A program made the translations under genes and the position numbers. The notes under the pieces were generated by a model. It searched no databases. It was not told where the DNA came from and saw nothing but the letters and a program-made list of their open reading frames with translations. 64,000 bases of DNA from Methylobacterium sp. Leaf108 (GTDB lineage Bacteria; Pseudomonadota; Alphaproteobacteria; Rhizobiales; Beijerinckiaceae): positions 555,694-619,693 of the forward strand of contig NZ_LMND01000001.1 of assembly GCF_001423265.1 (NCBI RefSeq), read 5' to 3'. Shown here in pieces: positions 37,198 through 46,148 of this stretch; position 1 is the stretch's first letter, and every line of letters starts with the position of its first letter.

Positions 37198-39681
37198 ATG
37201 TCGGCCCGCGGGCGTGACCCAAAGGCGACACACCTTTTGTCGCGGATACGGTTACACGAGGCCATGCTCGCACCGCGTCACTTCCAGCAGATCATCGAGA
37301 GCGCGATCGATTTCGCGGTCGTCGTGACCGATCTCGACGGCATCGTCACGGACTGGAATTCCGGGGCGGAGGCCATCTTCGGCTGGCGGCGCGAGGAGGT
37401 CGTCGGCACGACGGCCGACCGCATCTTCACCCGCGCCGACCGGGCGACCGGGCAGCCCGACCGCGAGATGCGCACCGCCCTCGCCGAGGGCCGGGCGAGC
37501 GACGAGCGATGGCATCTGCGCAGCGACGACACCCGGTTCTGGGCATCGGGCGAGATCATGCCCCTGCACGACGACGACGGCACGCATCGCGGCTACGTCA
37601 AGATCGTCCGTGACCGCACCGACCGGCACGAGACCGGCGAGCGCCTGCGCGAGACCGAGAACCGGTTCAGGACGCTCCTCGAGACGATCGAGACCGCCTT
37701 CGCCATCGTCGAGGTGAAGTTCGACGCCGACGACCGCCCGGTGGACTACCGCTTCATCGAGGCCAACCCCGCCTTCGAGCGCCAGGCCGGGGTCAACCTT
37801 CGCGGGAAATGGGTCACGGAGTTCGCACCGGACCTGGAGCGCTTCTGGTTCGAGACCTACGGCCGTGTCGCATGGACCGGGGAGCCGGCGAGTTTCGAGA
37901 GCTACGCGGAGGCGTTCGGCCGCTGGTTCGAGGTGCGGGCCATCCGGGTCGGTGATCCGGCCGAGCGCCAGATCGCCATCTTCTTCCACGACATCACGCA
38001 AAGGCGGGTCGCGGAGGAGCGCCTGCGCGCCAGCGAGACCCTCGCCCGGGAGAACGCGCAGCGGATCCAGCTCGCCCTCGCGGCCGGCGCGATCATCGGC
38101 ACCTGGCACTGGGACCTGCCCACTGACCGCTTCACCGTCGACGAGGCCTTCGCTCGCAGCTTCGGGCTCGACCCGGCGCTCGGCCGGAACGGCATCCCGC
38201 TCGCCCAGATCGTCGCGACCGTCCACCCCGACGACCAGGCGGGACTGGCCGCGGCGATCGACGAGGTCATCGCGCGCGGCGGCGCCTACGCGCACCAGTA
38301 CCGCGTGCGACGCTCGGACGGGCGGTACTACTGGATCGAGGCGAACGGGCGCGTCGATCACGCGGACGACGGCACGCCGTCGAGCTTCCCCGGCGTCCTC
38401 ATCGACGTGGAGGAGCGGCGCGCCGTCGAGGCGGAGCGCGACCGGGCCGCGGCCGCGCTCCGCACCCTCAACGAGACGCTCGAACAGCATGTGGCCGAGC
38501 GCACGGCCGAGCTGATGCGGGCCGAGGAGCAGTTGCGGCAGGCCCAGAAGATGGAGGCGGTGGGCCAGCTCACCGGCGGGCTGGCCCACGACTTCAACAA
38601 CCTCCTGGCGGGCATCTCCGGCGCGCTGGAGCTGATGCAGTCGCGGATGAGCCAGGGCCGGTTCGGCGACCTCGACCGCTACATGACCGTGGCCCAGGGC
38701 GCGGCCCGGCGCGCCGCCGCCCTGACGCACCGCCTGCTCGCGTTCTCGCGCCGGCAGACCCTGTCTCCCAAGCCGACGAACGTGAACCAGCTCATCGGCG
38801 GGATGGAGGAGCTGGTGCGCCGGACCATCGGGCCGCAGATCACCCTGGAACTCGTCGGGGCGCCCGGCCTGTGGCCGGCGCTGGTCGATCCGGGCCAGCT
38901 CGAGAACGCGCTCCTGAACCTGTGCATCAACGCCCGCGACGCCATGCCGGACGGCGGCCGCATCACCATCGAGACCGCCAACCGGTGCCTGGACCGGCCC
39001 GCGGCCAGCGACCACGACATCCCGGAGGGCCAGTACCTCTCGCTGTGCGTCACCGACACCGGCACGGGCATGCCGCCGGATGTGATCGCCCGGGTGTTCG
39101 AGCCCTTCTTCACGACCAAGCCGATCGGCGAGGGGACGGGGCTCGGTCTGTCGATGATCCACGGGTTCGCACAGCAGTCGGGCGGGCAGGTGCGGATCTC
39201 GTCCGAGGTCGGCCGGGGTACGACGGTCTGCCTGTACATGCCGCGCCACCACGGCGAGGCCGATGGCGACGACCCGGCACCGAGGCCGACCGGCGTCGCC
39301 CGCGCCGAGCAGGGGGAGACGGTGCTGATCGTGGACGACGAGCCGTCCGTGCGCATGCTGGTGACGGAGGTGCTGGAAGACCTCGGCTATACGGCCATCG
39401 AAGCCGCCGACAGCGTCGCGGGACTGACCGTGCTGGAATCGGACGTGCGGATCGACCTCCTCGTCACCGATGTCGGGCTGCCCGGCGGTATGAACGGCCG
39501 CCAGATGGCGGACGCCGCCCGCGTGCGCCGGCGCGACCTGAAGGTCCTGTTCATCACCGGCTACGCCGAGAAGGCGATCCTCGGCGACGGGCACCTGGCG
39601 CCCGGCATGGAGGTGCTCACCAAACCCTTCCCGATCGAGGCGCTGGCCTCTCGCATCAAGGATCTCATCGCCTCGGCCTGA
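37198..39681 (+). CDS. Hybrid PAS sensor histidine kinase with C-terminal receiver
   Basis: This 827-residue soluble kinase has three PAS-type domains, at about 25-135 ([22 protein letters not shown]), 145-270 and 280-415 ([23 protein letters not shown]). A coiled linker precedes a HisKA core with phosphoacceptor His in [21 protein letters not shown]. ATPase motifs [14 protein letters not shown] and GTGLGLSMI follow. The C-terminal receiver has the phosphoacceptor in [11 protein letters not shown] and K in LTKPFP. ATG 37198 has a GGAGG site six bases upstream. ATG 37264 is an alternative. The TGA stop is part of a palindromic repeat. Confidence 0.92.
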   Translation: MSARGRDPKATHLLSRIRLHEAMLAPRHFQQIIESAIDFAVVVTDLDGIVTDWNSGAEAIFGWRREEVVGTTADRIFTRADRATGQPDREMRTALAEGRASDERWHLRSDDTRFWASGEIMPLHDDDGTHRGYVKIVRDRTDRHETGERLRETENRFRTLLETIETAFAIVEVKFDADDRPVDYRFIEANPAFERQAGVNLRGKWVTEFAPDLERFWFETYGRVAWTGEPASFESYAEAFGRWFEVRAIRVGDPAERQIAIFFHDITQRRVAEERLRASETLARENAQRIQLALAAGAIIGTWHWDLPTDRFTVDEAFARSFGLDPALGRNGIPLAQIVATVHPDDQAGLAAAIDEVIARGGAYAHQYRVRRSDGRYYWIEANGRVDHADDGTPSSFPGVLIDVEERRAVEAERDRAAAALRTLNETLEQHVAERTAELMRAEEQLRQAQKMEAVGQLTGGLAHDFNNLLAGISGALELMQSRMSQGRFGDLDRYMTVAQGAARRAAALTHRLLAFSRRQTLSPKPTNVNQLIGGMEELVRRTIGPQITLELVGAPGLWPALVDPGQLENALLNLCINARDAMPDGGRITIETANRCLDRPAASDHDIPEGQYLSLCVTDTGTGMPPDVIARVFEPFFTTKPIGEGTGLGLSMIHGFAQQSGGQVRISSEVGRGTTVCLYMPRHHGEADGDDPAPRPTGVARAEQGETVLIVDDEPSVRMLVTEVLEDLGYTAIEAADSVAGLTVLESDVRIDLLVTDVGLPGGMNGRQMADAARVRRRDLKVLFITGYAEKAILGDGHLAPGMEVLTKPFPIEALASRIKDLIASA

Positions 39682-39781
39682 TACGGTTTCCGCTTGGATC
39701 AAGCGGGATCCGTATCACCGAGCCCGCGCGGCGCTTGAGCGAAGCCCATTTCCGCATCACGAAGTGATCAACCGGAAATGG
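39679..39781 (+). repeat. 103-bp dispersed palindromic element, copy 2
   Basis: This is the counterpart of 23638-23740, with nine differences in 103 positions. The stem TGATACGGTTTCCGCTT (39679-39695) and a near-perfect complement (39701-39717) flank the loop GGATC. The conserved tail GAGCGAAGCCCATTTCCGC and the small palindrome CACGAAGTG follow. Its first three bases are the stop codon of the hybrid kinase. Confidence 0.8.
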
Positions 39782-40028
39782 CATGAGCCGATCGCCGGCC
39801 CCGGCGCTGCGATCCGTCTCGGGCGCGTCGGGGCCGCCCCCCCGATCCGGTCGGTCGGCGCGGCGCGGCGCCCGGGCCCACGCCGGCATCCGCATGGCGG
39901 AGCCATAGACCGGATATCGCAGGACACACTTTGATACAGACGCGTCACGCGCCGGGCATCCGGAACGTCCATCTTGGCCCCGACGGTCGAGCCGGCAGGA
40001 CGCCGTATGCAACGGGGAGCGGAACGCG
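39682..40028. other. Intergenic region before the first metal-efflux locus
   Basis: The first 100 bp are the palindromic element. The remaining 247 bp contain no supported gene and should hold the promoter of the efflux operon. I could not recognise a MerR- or CueR-type spaced operator there. Confidence 0.55.
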
Positions 40029-40442
40029 ATGGGTCTTTCGTCACGGCGCAGGGTGATCGGATGGATCGGCGCGGCCGGCGTGCTGGTGTCGACGGGCGCG
40101 GCCGTGGCCGGGACGGGCCATTCCCATGCCGCCCCCAACGGCGGCCAGATCAGGGACATCGGCGCCTACGAGGTGGAACTGGTGGCGAAGGGCGCCGACC
40201 TGGTGCTCTACCTCGTGGACGCGCAGGAGAAGAAGGTCGATGCCGCCGGCTTCTCGGCCAAGGCCGTGGTGCTGGCCAAGGGCAACGAGCAGAAGACCGT
40301 CGCCCTGGCGCCCGCGGGGGACAACCGCCTGTCGGGCCGGATGAATTTTACGGTCGAGGGCAAGCTGCGCGCGACGGTGACGCTGACCGCGCCGTCCGGC
40401 GAGGCCGGCAAGGGCCGCTTCAGCCTCGACGCCGCGCGCTGA
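40029..40442 (+). CDS. Small periplasmic protein of the first metal-efflux operon
   Basis: This 137-residue protein has a signal peptide (RRRVIGWIGAAGVLVSTGAAVAG) and a His-containing mature N-terminus (TGHSHAAPNGGQ). A small beta domain with IRDIGAYEVELVAKGADLVLY, ending in GRFSLDAAR, follows. The protein at 45710-46105 shares the plan (HGG.., D.G.YHVELV, NRLSG, GRFD) and is a diverged paralogue. Its place before a membrane-fusion/RND gene pair suggests a periplasmic metal-handling accessory, but no ligand is shown. It is transcribed with the fusion-protein gene, separated by a large hairpin. Confidence 0.8.
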   Translation: MGLSSRRRVIGWIGAAGVLVSTGAAVAGTGHSHAAPNGGQIRDIGAYEVELVAKGADLVLYLVDAQEKKVDAAGFSAKAVVLAKGNEQKTVALAPAGDNRLSGRMNFTVEGKLRATVTLTAPSGEAGKGRFSLDAAR

Positions 40443-40497
40443 GCAGGCTTCGCAAAAGTGGCCGCCGGTTTTGCGTCAAAACCTGCGACACATCAAA

Positions 40498-40549
40498 GGC
40501 TCAAGCAGGATGAAGCGCTGGCTCGCCAACGCTTCATCCTGCTTGAGCC
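40498..40549 (+). repeat. Perfect 20-bp inverted repeat between the accessory and fusion-protein genes
   Basis: The arms GGCTCAAGCAGGATGAAGCG (40498-40517) and the exact complement (40530-40549) flank a 12-nt loop. A smaller GGTTTTG/TCAAAACC hairpin precedes it (about 40467-40483). It lies 34 bp upstream of the next gene start and lacks a T run. It could be a transcript stability or attenuation element, or a mobile palindromic repeat. Confidence 0.7.
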
Positions 40550-40583
40550 AAGGCCGCTGACGACCGCAGGGAAAACCCGCTCG

Positions 40584-41918
40584 ATGTCCCGTCTCCTGGT
40601 GATTCCGGCCGCCCTCGGCGCCGGCCTCGCGCTCGCCACCTTCCTGCCGGAGGTGCCCCGGACCCTCCGGTCCTGGGCGGCCTCGGCCGGCATCGCGGCC
40701 CCGGCGGCCGGCGTCGAGCGCGCCCCGGAGAAGGCCGCCGCGTCCGGCCATGCCGGTCACGGGCACGGGGCGGGCGAGGAGGCCCCCGAGGGCATCGTCC
40801 CGATGACGCCCGAGCAGGTCGCGACGGCGAGGATCGAGGTCGCGGCCGTCGACGGGGGCGTCCTGTCGCGGCGTCTCACCGTGCCCGGCGTCGTCATGCC
40901 GGATGCGGACCGGGTCGCACGGGTGGCGGCCCGGGTCGTGGGCACCGTGGCCGAACTGCACAAGCGCCTGGGCGACACCGTCGCCAAGGGCGAGGTCGTC
41001 GCCGTCCTCGATAGCCGCGAGGTCGCGGAGGCCAAGAATGAGTTCATCGCGGCCTTCGTCGGCCGGGAGCTGCAGGAGAACCTGTTCGAGCGCGACCATG
41101 CCCTGCGCGACAAGGGCATCTCGGCCGAGCAGGTCTTCCTGCGGGCGCGCACCACGTTGATCGAGGCGCGTTTGAAGGTCGACCTCGCCCGCCAGAAGCT
41201 CTCGGCCCTGGGCGTGCCCGACCGGGAGGTCGCCGCGCTCTCCGAATCCTCGGCGCCCGTGGCCAAGGCCACCGCCGGCGGCCACGAGGATCATCTGGCG
41301 GGCCTCGACCGTGCGCCGAAGCTCGGCCTGCAGCGCTACGAGATCCGCTCGCCCATCGCCGGGCAGGTGGTGGAGCGGCAGGTGGACGTCGGCGCGCCGG
41401 TCAACGGCGAGGGCCAGATCAAGGAGATCTACACCATCGCCGACCTGTCCCGGGTCTGGGTCGAGCTCGCCGTGCCCACCGCCGACCTCGGCGCGATTCG
41501 CCAGGACCTTCCCGTCGCCCTCACCGGTGCCGGCGGCGGGCCGGCGACGCCTGGGCGGATCGTGTTCGTGAGCCCGATGCTGAACCCCGAGACGCGCTCG
41601 GCCAAGGTCATCGCCTCGGTGGCCAACGAGGGTCTGGCCTGGCGGCCGGGCTCCTACGCCACCGTCAAGGTCGCGGTGGAGGAGATGCCGGTGGCGCTGC
41701 GGCTGCCGCGCGGCGCCCTCCAGACCATCGCGGGCGAACAGGTCGTCTTCGTGCGCACGCAGACCGGGTTCGAGAAGCGCGAGGTGGTGCTGGGCAAGGG
41801 CGACGACGAGGCCGTCGAGGTCGTGTTCGGCCTCGACCCCGGGGAGGAGGTGGCGGTGGCCAACTCCTTCATCCTCAAGGCCGAGCTCGGCAAGGCCGAA
41901 GCCGAACACGTCCACTGA
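40584..41918 (+). CDS. czcB: RND efflux membrane-fusion (periplasmic adaptor) protein, CzcB-like
   Basis: This 444-residue adaptor of the heavy-metal efflux family has an N-terminal membrane anchor (about 3-20) and a His-rich patch (AGHGHGAGEE). The fold runs barrel-sandwich, hairpin and beta-barrel, recognisable from ARVVGTVAELHKRLGDTVAKGEVVAVLDS, the helical hairpin (about 155-215), IRSPIAGQVVERQVDVGAPV and LSRVWVELAVPTADLGAI. The protein ends in a C-terminal HVH. It would link the RND pump encoded 11 bp downstream to an outer-membrane channel. The channel gene is not in this operon. ATG 40584 follows AGGGAAAA. Confidence 0.9.
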   Translation: MSRLLVIPAALGAGLALATFLPEVPRTLRSWAASAGIAAPAAGVERAPEKAAASGHAGHGHGAGEEAPEGIVPMTPEQVATARIEVAAVDGGVLSRRLTVPGVVMPDADRVARVAARVVGTVAELHKRLGDTVAKGEVVAVLDSREVAEAKNEFIAAFVGRELQENLFERDHALRDKGISAEQVFLRARTTLIEARLKVDLARQKLSALGVPDREVAALSESSAPVAKATAGGHEDHLAGLDRAPKLGLQRYEIRSPIAGQVVERQVDVGAPVNGEGQIKEIYTIADLSRVWVELAVPTADLGAIRQDLPVALTGAGGGPATPGRIVFVSPMLNPETRSAKVIASVANEGLAWRPGSYATVKVAVEEMPVALRLPRGALQTIAGEQVVFVRTQTGFEKREVVLGKGDDEAVEVVFGLDPGEEVAVANSFILKAELGKAEAEHVH

Positions 41919-41929
41919 AGGCGCCGAGC

Positions 41930-44900
41930 GTGATCAACTCCATCCTGGGCTTCTCCGTCCGGCAGCGCTGGCTCGTGGTGCTGCTGTCCCTGGCCGCGGC
42001 CGCCTTCGGCGTCGTCTCGCTGAGCCGGCTTCCCATCGACGCGGTCCCCGACATCACCAACAACCAGGTCCAGGTGAACGCGGTGGTGCCGCAGCTCTCG
42101 CCCTTCGACGTCGAGAAGCAGGTCACCTACCCCATCGAGACCGCGCTGGCCGGCATTCCGGGGCTCGAATACACCCGCTCGCTCTCGCGCAACGGGTTCG
42201 CCCAGGTCACCGCCGTGTTCGCCGAGGCGACAGACCTGTACTTCGCCCGCCAGCAGGTCAACGAGCGCCTGGGCGAGGCCAAGGCCGCGCTGCCGCCGGG
42301 AGCGGAGGTCCACATGGGCCCGATCTCCACCGGGCTCGGCGAGATCTACATGTGGACGGTCCACTACGGCCGGCCCGAGGATCGCGAGACGGCACAGGCC
42401 GGCCAGCCCGGCTGGCAGGCGGACGGCAGCTACCTGACGCAGGAAGGCCAGCGCCTCGACAAGCCGTTCGAGCGCGCCGCCTACCTGCGCACGATCCAGG
42501 ACTGGGCGATCGGGCCGCAGCTCAAGACGGTGCCCGGCGTGGCCGGCGTCGACGCCATCGGCGGCTACAAGAAGCAGTACCACATCCAGCCGGACCCGGC
42601 GAAGCTGATCGGCCTGAACCTGTCGTTCAAGGACGTCGCCGAGGCGGTGGAGCAGAACAACCAGAACCGCGGCGCCGGCTACCTCGAGCGCAACGGCGAG
42701 GGCTACGTCGTCCGCTCGGGCGGCCGCATCGAGAGCATGGAGGAGATCGGCCGGACGGTGGTCGCCACCCGCGGCGGCGTGCCGGTGCGGGTCTCCGACG
42801 TCGCCGAGGTCCGGATCGGGCGCGAATTGCGCACCGGCTCGGCCAGCGAGAACGGCGAGGAGGCCGTGGTCGGCACCGCCCTGATGCTGATCGGCGCCAA
42901 CAGCCGCACGGTCTCGGCCGCCGTCGACGTGCGCCTGAAGGAGATCGCCCGCAACCTCCCCCCCGGCATCGAGGTCCGTACCGTCCTCGACCGGACGCTG
43001 CTGGTCGACGCCACGGTGAGGACGGTGGCCAAAAACCTCGCCGAGGGCGCGCTGCTGGTCGTCGCGGTGCTGTTCCTGCTGCTGGGCAACGTCCGCGCCG
43101 CCGTCATCACCGCGCTCGTCATCCCGGTGGCGATGCTGATGACCGTCACCGGCATGGTCCAGGGACGGATCAGCGCCAACCTGATGAGCCTGGGCGCGCT
43201 CGATTTCGGGCTGATCGTCGACGGCGCCGTCATCATCGCCGAGAACTCCCTGCGGCACCTGGCCGAGAGGCAGCACGCGCTCGGGCGCACCCTCGACCGC
43301 GAGGAGCGCCTCGCCACGGTGCGGCGCTCGGCCGAGGAGATGATCAAGCCCTCGGTCTACGGGCAGGCGATCATCATGCTCGTCTACGTGCCGCTCCTCA
43401 CCTTCACGGGCGTCGAGGGCAAGATGTTCGCGCCGATGGCGCTGACCGTGATCGTCGCGCTCGCCTGCGCCTTCGTGCTCTCGCTCACCTTCGTGCCCGC
43501 CCTCATCGCCATCGCGATAACCGGCAGGGTCCGGGAGACGGAGAACGTCCTCATCCGCGGGCTCAAGGCGGTCTACCGCCCGCTGCTGGCGGGGGCCGTG
43601 CGCCACCCCCTGCCGGTGATCGGCGGGGCGGTGGTGCTGTTCCTGGCCAGCGGCCTGCTGTTCCAGCGGCTCGGCCAGGAGTTCATCCCCCAGCTCGACG
43701 AGAAGAACATCGCCATGCACGCGATGCGCATCCCCTCGACCTCGCTGACGCAGTCGCAGGCCATGCAGACCGCCGTCGAGACGGCAGTGCGCGGCTTCCC
43801 GCAGGTGGCCTTCGTGTTCTCGAAGACCGGCACCGCCGAGGTCGCCTCCGACCCGATGCCGCCCAACGTATCGGACACCTTCATCATCCTAAAAGCCCAG
43901 GCCGAATGGCCCGACCCGGACATGGCCAAGGACGCCCTCATCGCCGCCATCCAGGCGGCGGTGGGCAAGGTCACCGGCAACGCCTACGAGTTCACCCAGC
44001 CGATCCAGATGCGCTTCAACGAGCTCTTGGCCGGAACCCGCGGCGACCTCGCGGTGAAGGTGTTCGGCGAGAGCTTCGAGACGATGCTGCCGGCGGCCAA
44101 CCGCGTCGCCACGGTGCTGCGCGGGGTCGAGGGCGCGCAGGACGTCCGGGTCGAGCAGGTCACCGGCCTGCCGTCCCTGGAGATCAGGGCCGACAAGGGC
44201 GAGATCGCGAGGCTCGGCCTGACCCATGCGGCGGTGCAGGACGTGGTCGGGGCGGCCATCGGCGGGCGCGAGGCGGGCCTCGTCTTCGAGGGCGACCGGC
44301 GCTTCCCCATCGTGGTGAGGCTGCCCGATGCGATCCGCGACGACATCGAGGCGCTCAAGACCCTGCCGGTCCCGCTGCCGCCGGGCAGGGACGGCCGCGT
44401 CGCCTCGGTGCCGCTCAAGCAGGTGGCGTCCTTCGTGTTCTCCGAGGGGCCCAACCAGATCTCACGGGAGAACGGCAAGCGCCGCATCGTGGTCACCGCC
44501 AACGTGCGCGGGCGCGACATCGGCGCGGTGGTGGCCGAGGCGCAGGCCAAGGTGGCCTCCGCCGTCCCGCTGCCGGCCGGATCCTGGATCACCTGGGGCG
44601 GCCAGTTCGAGAACCTGGCCGCCGCCCGCCAGCGCCTGACGGTGGTGGTGCCGGGCTGCTTCTTCCTGATCTTCCTGCTGCTGTACTCGGCGCTGGGATC
44701 GCCCCGGGACGCGCTCCTGGTCTTCAGCGCCGTGCCCCTGGCGCTGACGGGGGGCGTCTGCGCCCTGTGGCTGCGCGACATGCCGTTCTCGGTGCCCGCC
44801 GCGGTGGGCTTCATCGCCCTGTCCGGCATCGCCGTGCTCAACGGCCTCGTCATGCTGATCTTCATCAAGCAGCTGATGCAGGAGGGCCGCTCCCTGCACG

Positions 44901-45172
44901 AGGCGATCCTGGAGGGCGCCGTGACCCGGCTGCGCCCCGTGGCGATGACGGCGCTGGTGGCCTCGCTCGGGTTCGTGCCGATGGCGCTGGCCACGGGCAC
45001 CGGCGCGGAGGTGCAGCGGCCGCTGGCCACCGTGGTCATCGGCGGGCTGATCAGCGCGACCCTCCTCACCCTCGTCGCCCTGCCGGCCCTCTACGCCCGC
45101 TTCGCCAGACCGTCCCGGGTCGTCGAGAGCCCCGGGACGGCCGCCGGCCCCCTTCCGGCGGCGGCCGAATAG
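41930..45172 (+). CDS. czcA: Heavy-metal efflux RND pump, CzcA-like (locus 1)
   Basis: This 1080-residue inner-membrane proton antiporter has twelve predicted transmembrane helices and two large periplasmic loops. The transmembrane helix 4 signature near residues 425-438 reads DFGLIVDGAVIIAEN, the pattern of divalent-cation (Zn/Co/Cd-type) pumps, with both Asp and Glu kept. The N-terminus QRWLVVLLSLAAAAFGVVSL and RLPIDAVPDITNNQVQ are typical of the family. The GTG start lies 11 bp after the adaptor gene. Expected substrates are divalent metals, inferred from the motif only. Confidence 0.93.
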   Translation: MINSILGFSVRQRWLVVLLSLAAAAFGVVSLSRLPIDAVPDITNNQVQVNAVVPQLSPFDVEKQVTYPIETALAGIPGLEYTRSLSRNGFAQVTAVFAEATDLYFARQQVNERLGEAKAALPPGAEVHMGPISTGLGEIYMWTVHYGRPEDRETAQAGQPGWQADGSYLTQEGQRLDKPFERAAYLRTIQDWAIGPQLKTVPGVAGVDAIGGYKKQYHIQPDPAKLIGLNLSFKDVAEAVEQNNQNRGAGYLERNGEGYVVRSGGRIESMEEIGRTVVATRGGVPVRVSDVAEVRIGRELRTGSASENGEEAVVGTALMLIGANSRTVSAAVDVRLKEIARNLPPGIEVRTVLDRTLLVDATVRTVAKNLAEGALLVVAVLFLLLGNVRAAVITALVIPVAMLMTVTGMVQGRISANLMSLGALDFGLIVDGAVIIAENSLRHLAERQHALGRTLDREERLATVRRSAEEMIKPSVYGQAIIMLVYVPLLTFTGVEGKMFAPMALTVIVALACAFVLSLTFVPALIAIAITGRVRETENVLIRGLKAVYRPLLAGAVRHPLPVIGGAVVLFLASGLLFQRLGQEFIPQLDEKNIAMHAMRIPSTSLTQSQAMQTAVETAVRGFPQVAFVFSKTGTAEVASDPMPPNVSDTFIILKAQAEWPDPDMAKDALIAAIQAAVGKVTGNAYEFTQPIQMRFNELLAGTRGDLAVKVFGESFETMLPAANRVATVLRGVEGAQDVRVEQVTGLPSLEIRADKGEIARLGLTHAAVQDVVGAAIGGREAGLVFEGDRRFPIVVRLPDAIRDDIEALKTLPVPLPPGRDGRVASVPLKQVASFVFSEGPNQISRENGKRRIVVTANVRGRDIGAVVAEAQAKVASAVPLPAGSWITWGGQFENLAAARQRLTVVVPGCFFLIFLLLYSALGSPRDALLVFSAVPLALTGGVCALWLRDMPFSVPAAVGFIALSGIAVLNGLVMLIFIKQLMQEGRSLHEAILEGAVTRLRPVAMTALVASLGFVPMALATGTGAEVQRPLATVVIGGLISATLLTLVALPALYARFARPSRVVESPGTAAGPLPAAAE

Positions 45173-45225
45173 AGGCGGCCGCCCGCCTGCGCGCGAACGG
45201 CCCGCCCGTCGCCGGCGCGGCCGGT

Positions 45226-45675
45226 CTATTTCCGGTTCTTGGCCAGCCAGTCCCGCATCTGCGCGATCTCCTTGTCCTGATCGGCGATGATCTGCTCGGC
45301 CAGCCGCTTGGTCTGCGGATCCTTGGCGTGCTGGAGCGCGACCTTCGCCATGGCGATGGCGCCCTGGTGATGCGGGATCATGTGGGTGCGAAAGTCGACG
45401 TCGGGGTCGCCGGTGTAGGGCACGTGCATGTCGTGCATCATCGCCATATCGGCGGCCTTGTACGCCAGGGTCGAGGCGGTATCCCCCGGCGAAGTCTTCA
45501 TGGCGTCGATCATCTTCGCCATGTCGGCGTCGTGGTCGGCGTCGTGCGTGGCCGGCACGCCGCCGGCCGGAGCGTGGCCGCCGTGGTGGTGGTGGCCCGT
45601 GCCGCCGGCCAGGGCGGTGCCCGAAAGGCCGGCGGCGAGGGCGAGGGCGGCGAGGAATCGGGTCGTCGGGGTCAT
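45226..45675 (-). CDS. Secreted DUF305 protein (metal-associated)
   Basis: This 149-residue protein has a signal peptide (AALALAAGLSGTALA), then a His cluster (GTGHHHHGGHAP) and a ferritin-like DUF305 helical domain with the hallmark DFRTHMIPHHQGAIAMAKV (about 97-115) and Met/His-rich MAMMHDMHVP. The family is often found with copper or silver resistance. It is convergent with the first RND pump and is the last gene of the leftward second efflux locus, so a periplasmic metal-buffering role is likely. Confidence 0.88.
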   Translation of the reverse strand: MTPTTRFLAALALAAGLSGTALAGGTGHHHHGGHAPAGGVPATHDADHDADMAKMIDAMKTSPGDTASTLAYKAADMAMMHDMHVPYTGDPDVDFRTHMIPHHQGAIAMAKVALQHAKDPQTKRLAEQIIADQDKEIAQMRDWLAKNRK

Positions 45676-45709
45676 GCGGTCTGTCCTTGGTGGGGGTCGA
45701 GAGGAAGCG

Positions 45710-46105
45710 TCAGTCGAACCGGCCGCTCGCGGTCGATCCGTCCGGGGCGGTGAGCTGCACCGCGCCCTTCGGGCTCTTGGACAGCGGCACGGCGGTCGAT
45801 CCCGACAGGCGGTTGGCGGCGACGGGTTCGAGGGCGATGCGGGCCGCCTTGCCGTCCACCACCAGGATCGCGGTCGCCTTGAAGCCCTTGGCCGGGACCG
45901 GCCTGGCGCCGTCGTCGGAGACGTAGACGTCGACGAACCCCTCCCCGGTCACGAGCTCGACGTGGTAGCGCCCGGCATCGGCGACGCGCCCGCCGTGGGC
46001 CCCCTTCGCCTCGTGCGCGAGGGCCGGGGTGGCGGCGAGGAGGCTTGCGGCGAGAAGACTTGCGGCGAGAAGGTTTGCCGCGAGGGCGATCGTCCGGGGT
46101 TTCAT
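45710..46105 (-). CDS. Small periplasmic protein of the second metal-efflux locus
   Basis: This is a 131-residue paralogue of the protein at 40029-40442. The signal peptide contains a threefold NLLAA/SLLAA repeat encoded by 15-bp units and ends in TPALA. The mature part begins HEAKGAHGGRVADAGRYHVELV and finishes TASGRFD. It lies between the DUF305 gene and the second RND pump gene on the same strand (gaps of 34 and 43 bp), so it is part of that operon. A metal-binding accessory role is inferred from context and the N-terminal His residues. Confidence 0.78.
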   Translation of the reverse strand: MKPRTIALAANLLAASLLAASLLAATPALAHEAKGAHGGRVADAGRYHVELVTGEGFVDVYVSDDGARPVPAKGFKATAILVVDGKAARIALEPVAANRLSGSTAVPLSKSPKGAVQLTAPDGSTASGRFD

Positions 46106-46148
46106 GGTCGGTCTCCGCAGGAAAAATGAGGGTGGAAGCGGCAAGCCT

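Noticed and set aside
23638..39781. Composite transposon bounded by the inverted 103-bp copies
   Set aside because: The copies are in opposite orientation 16 kb apart, but the genes between them are ordinary chromosomal genes (pyk, aroKB, xerD), no transposase is present, and a third partial copy lies inside.
40476..41915. Long antisense frames across the efflux genes (for example 479 codons here and over 600 codons elsewhere)
   Set aside because: They mirror the real RND genes codon by codon, a common effect of high GC third positions, and show His/Gly/Arg-rich shadow composition.
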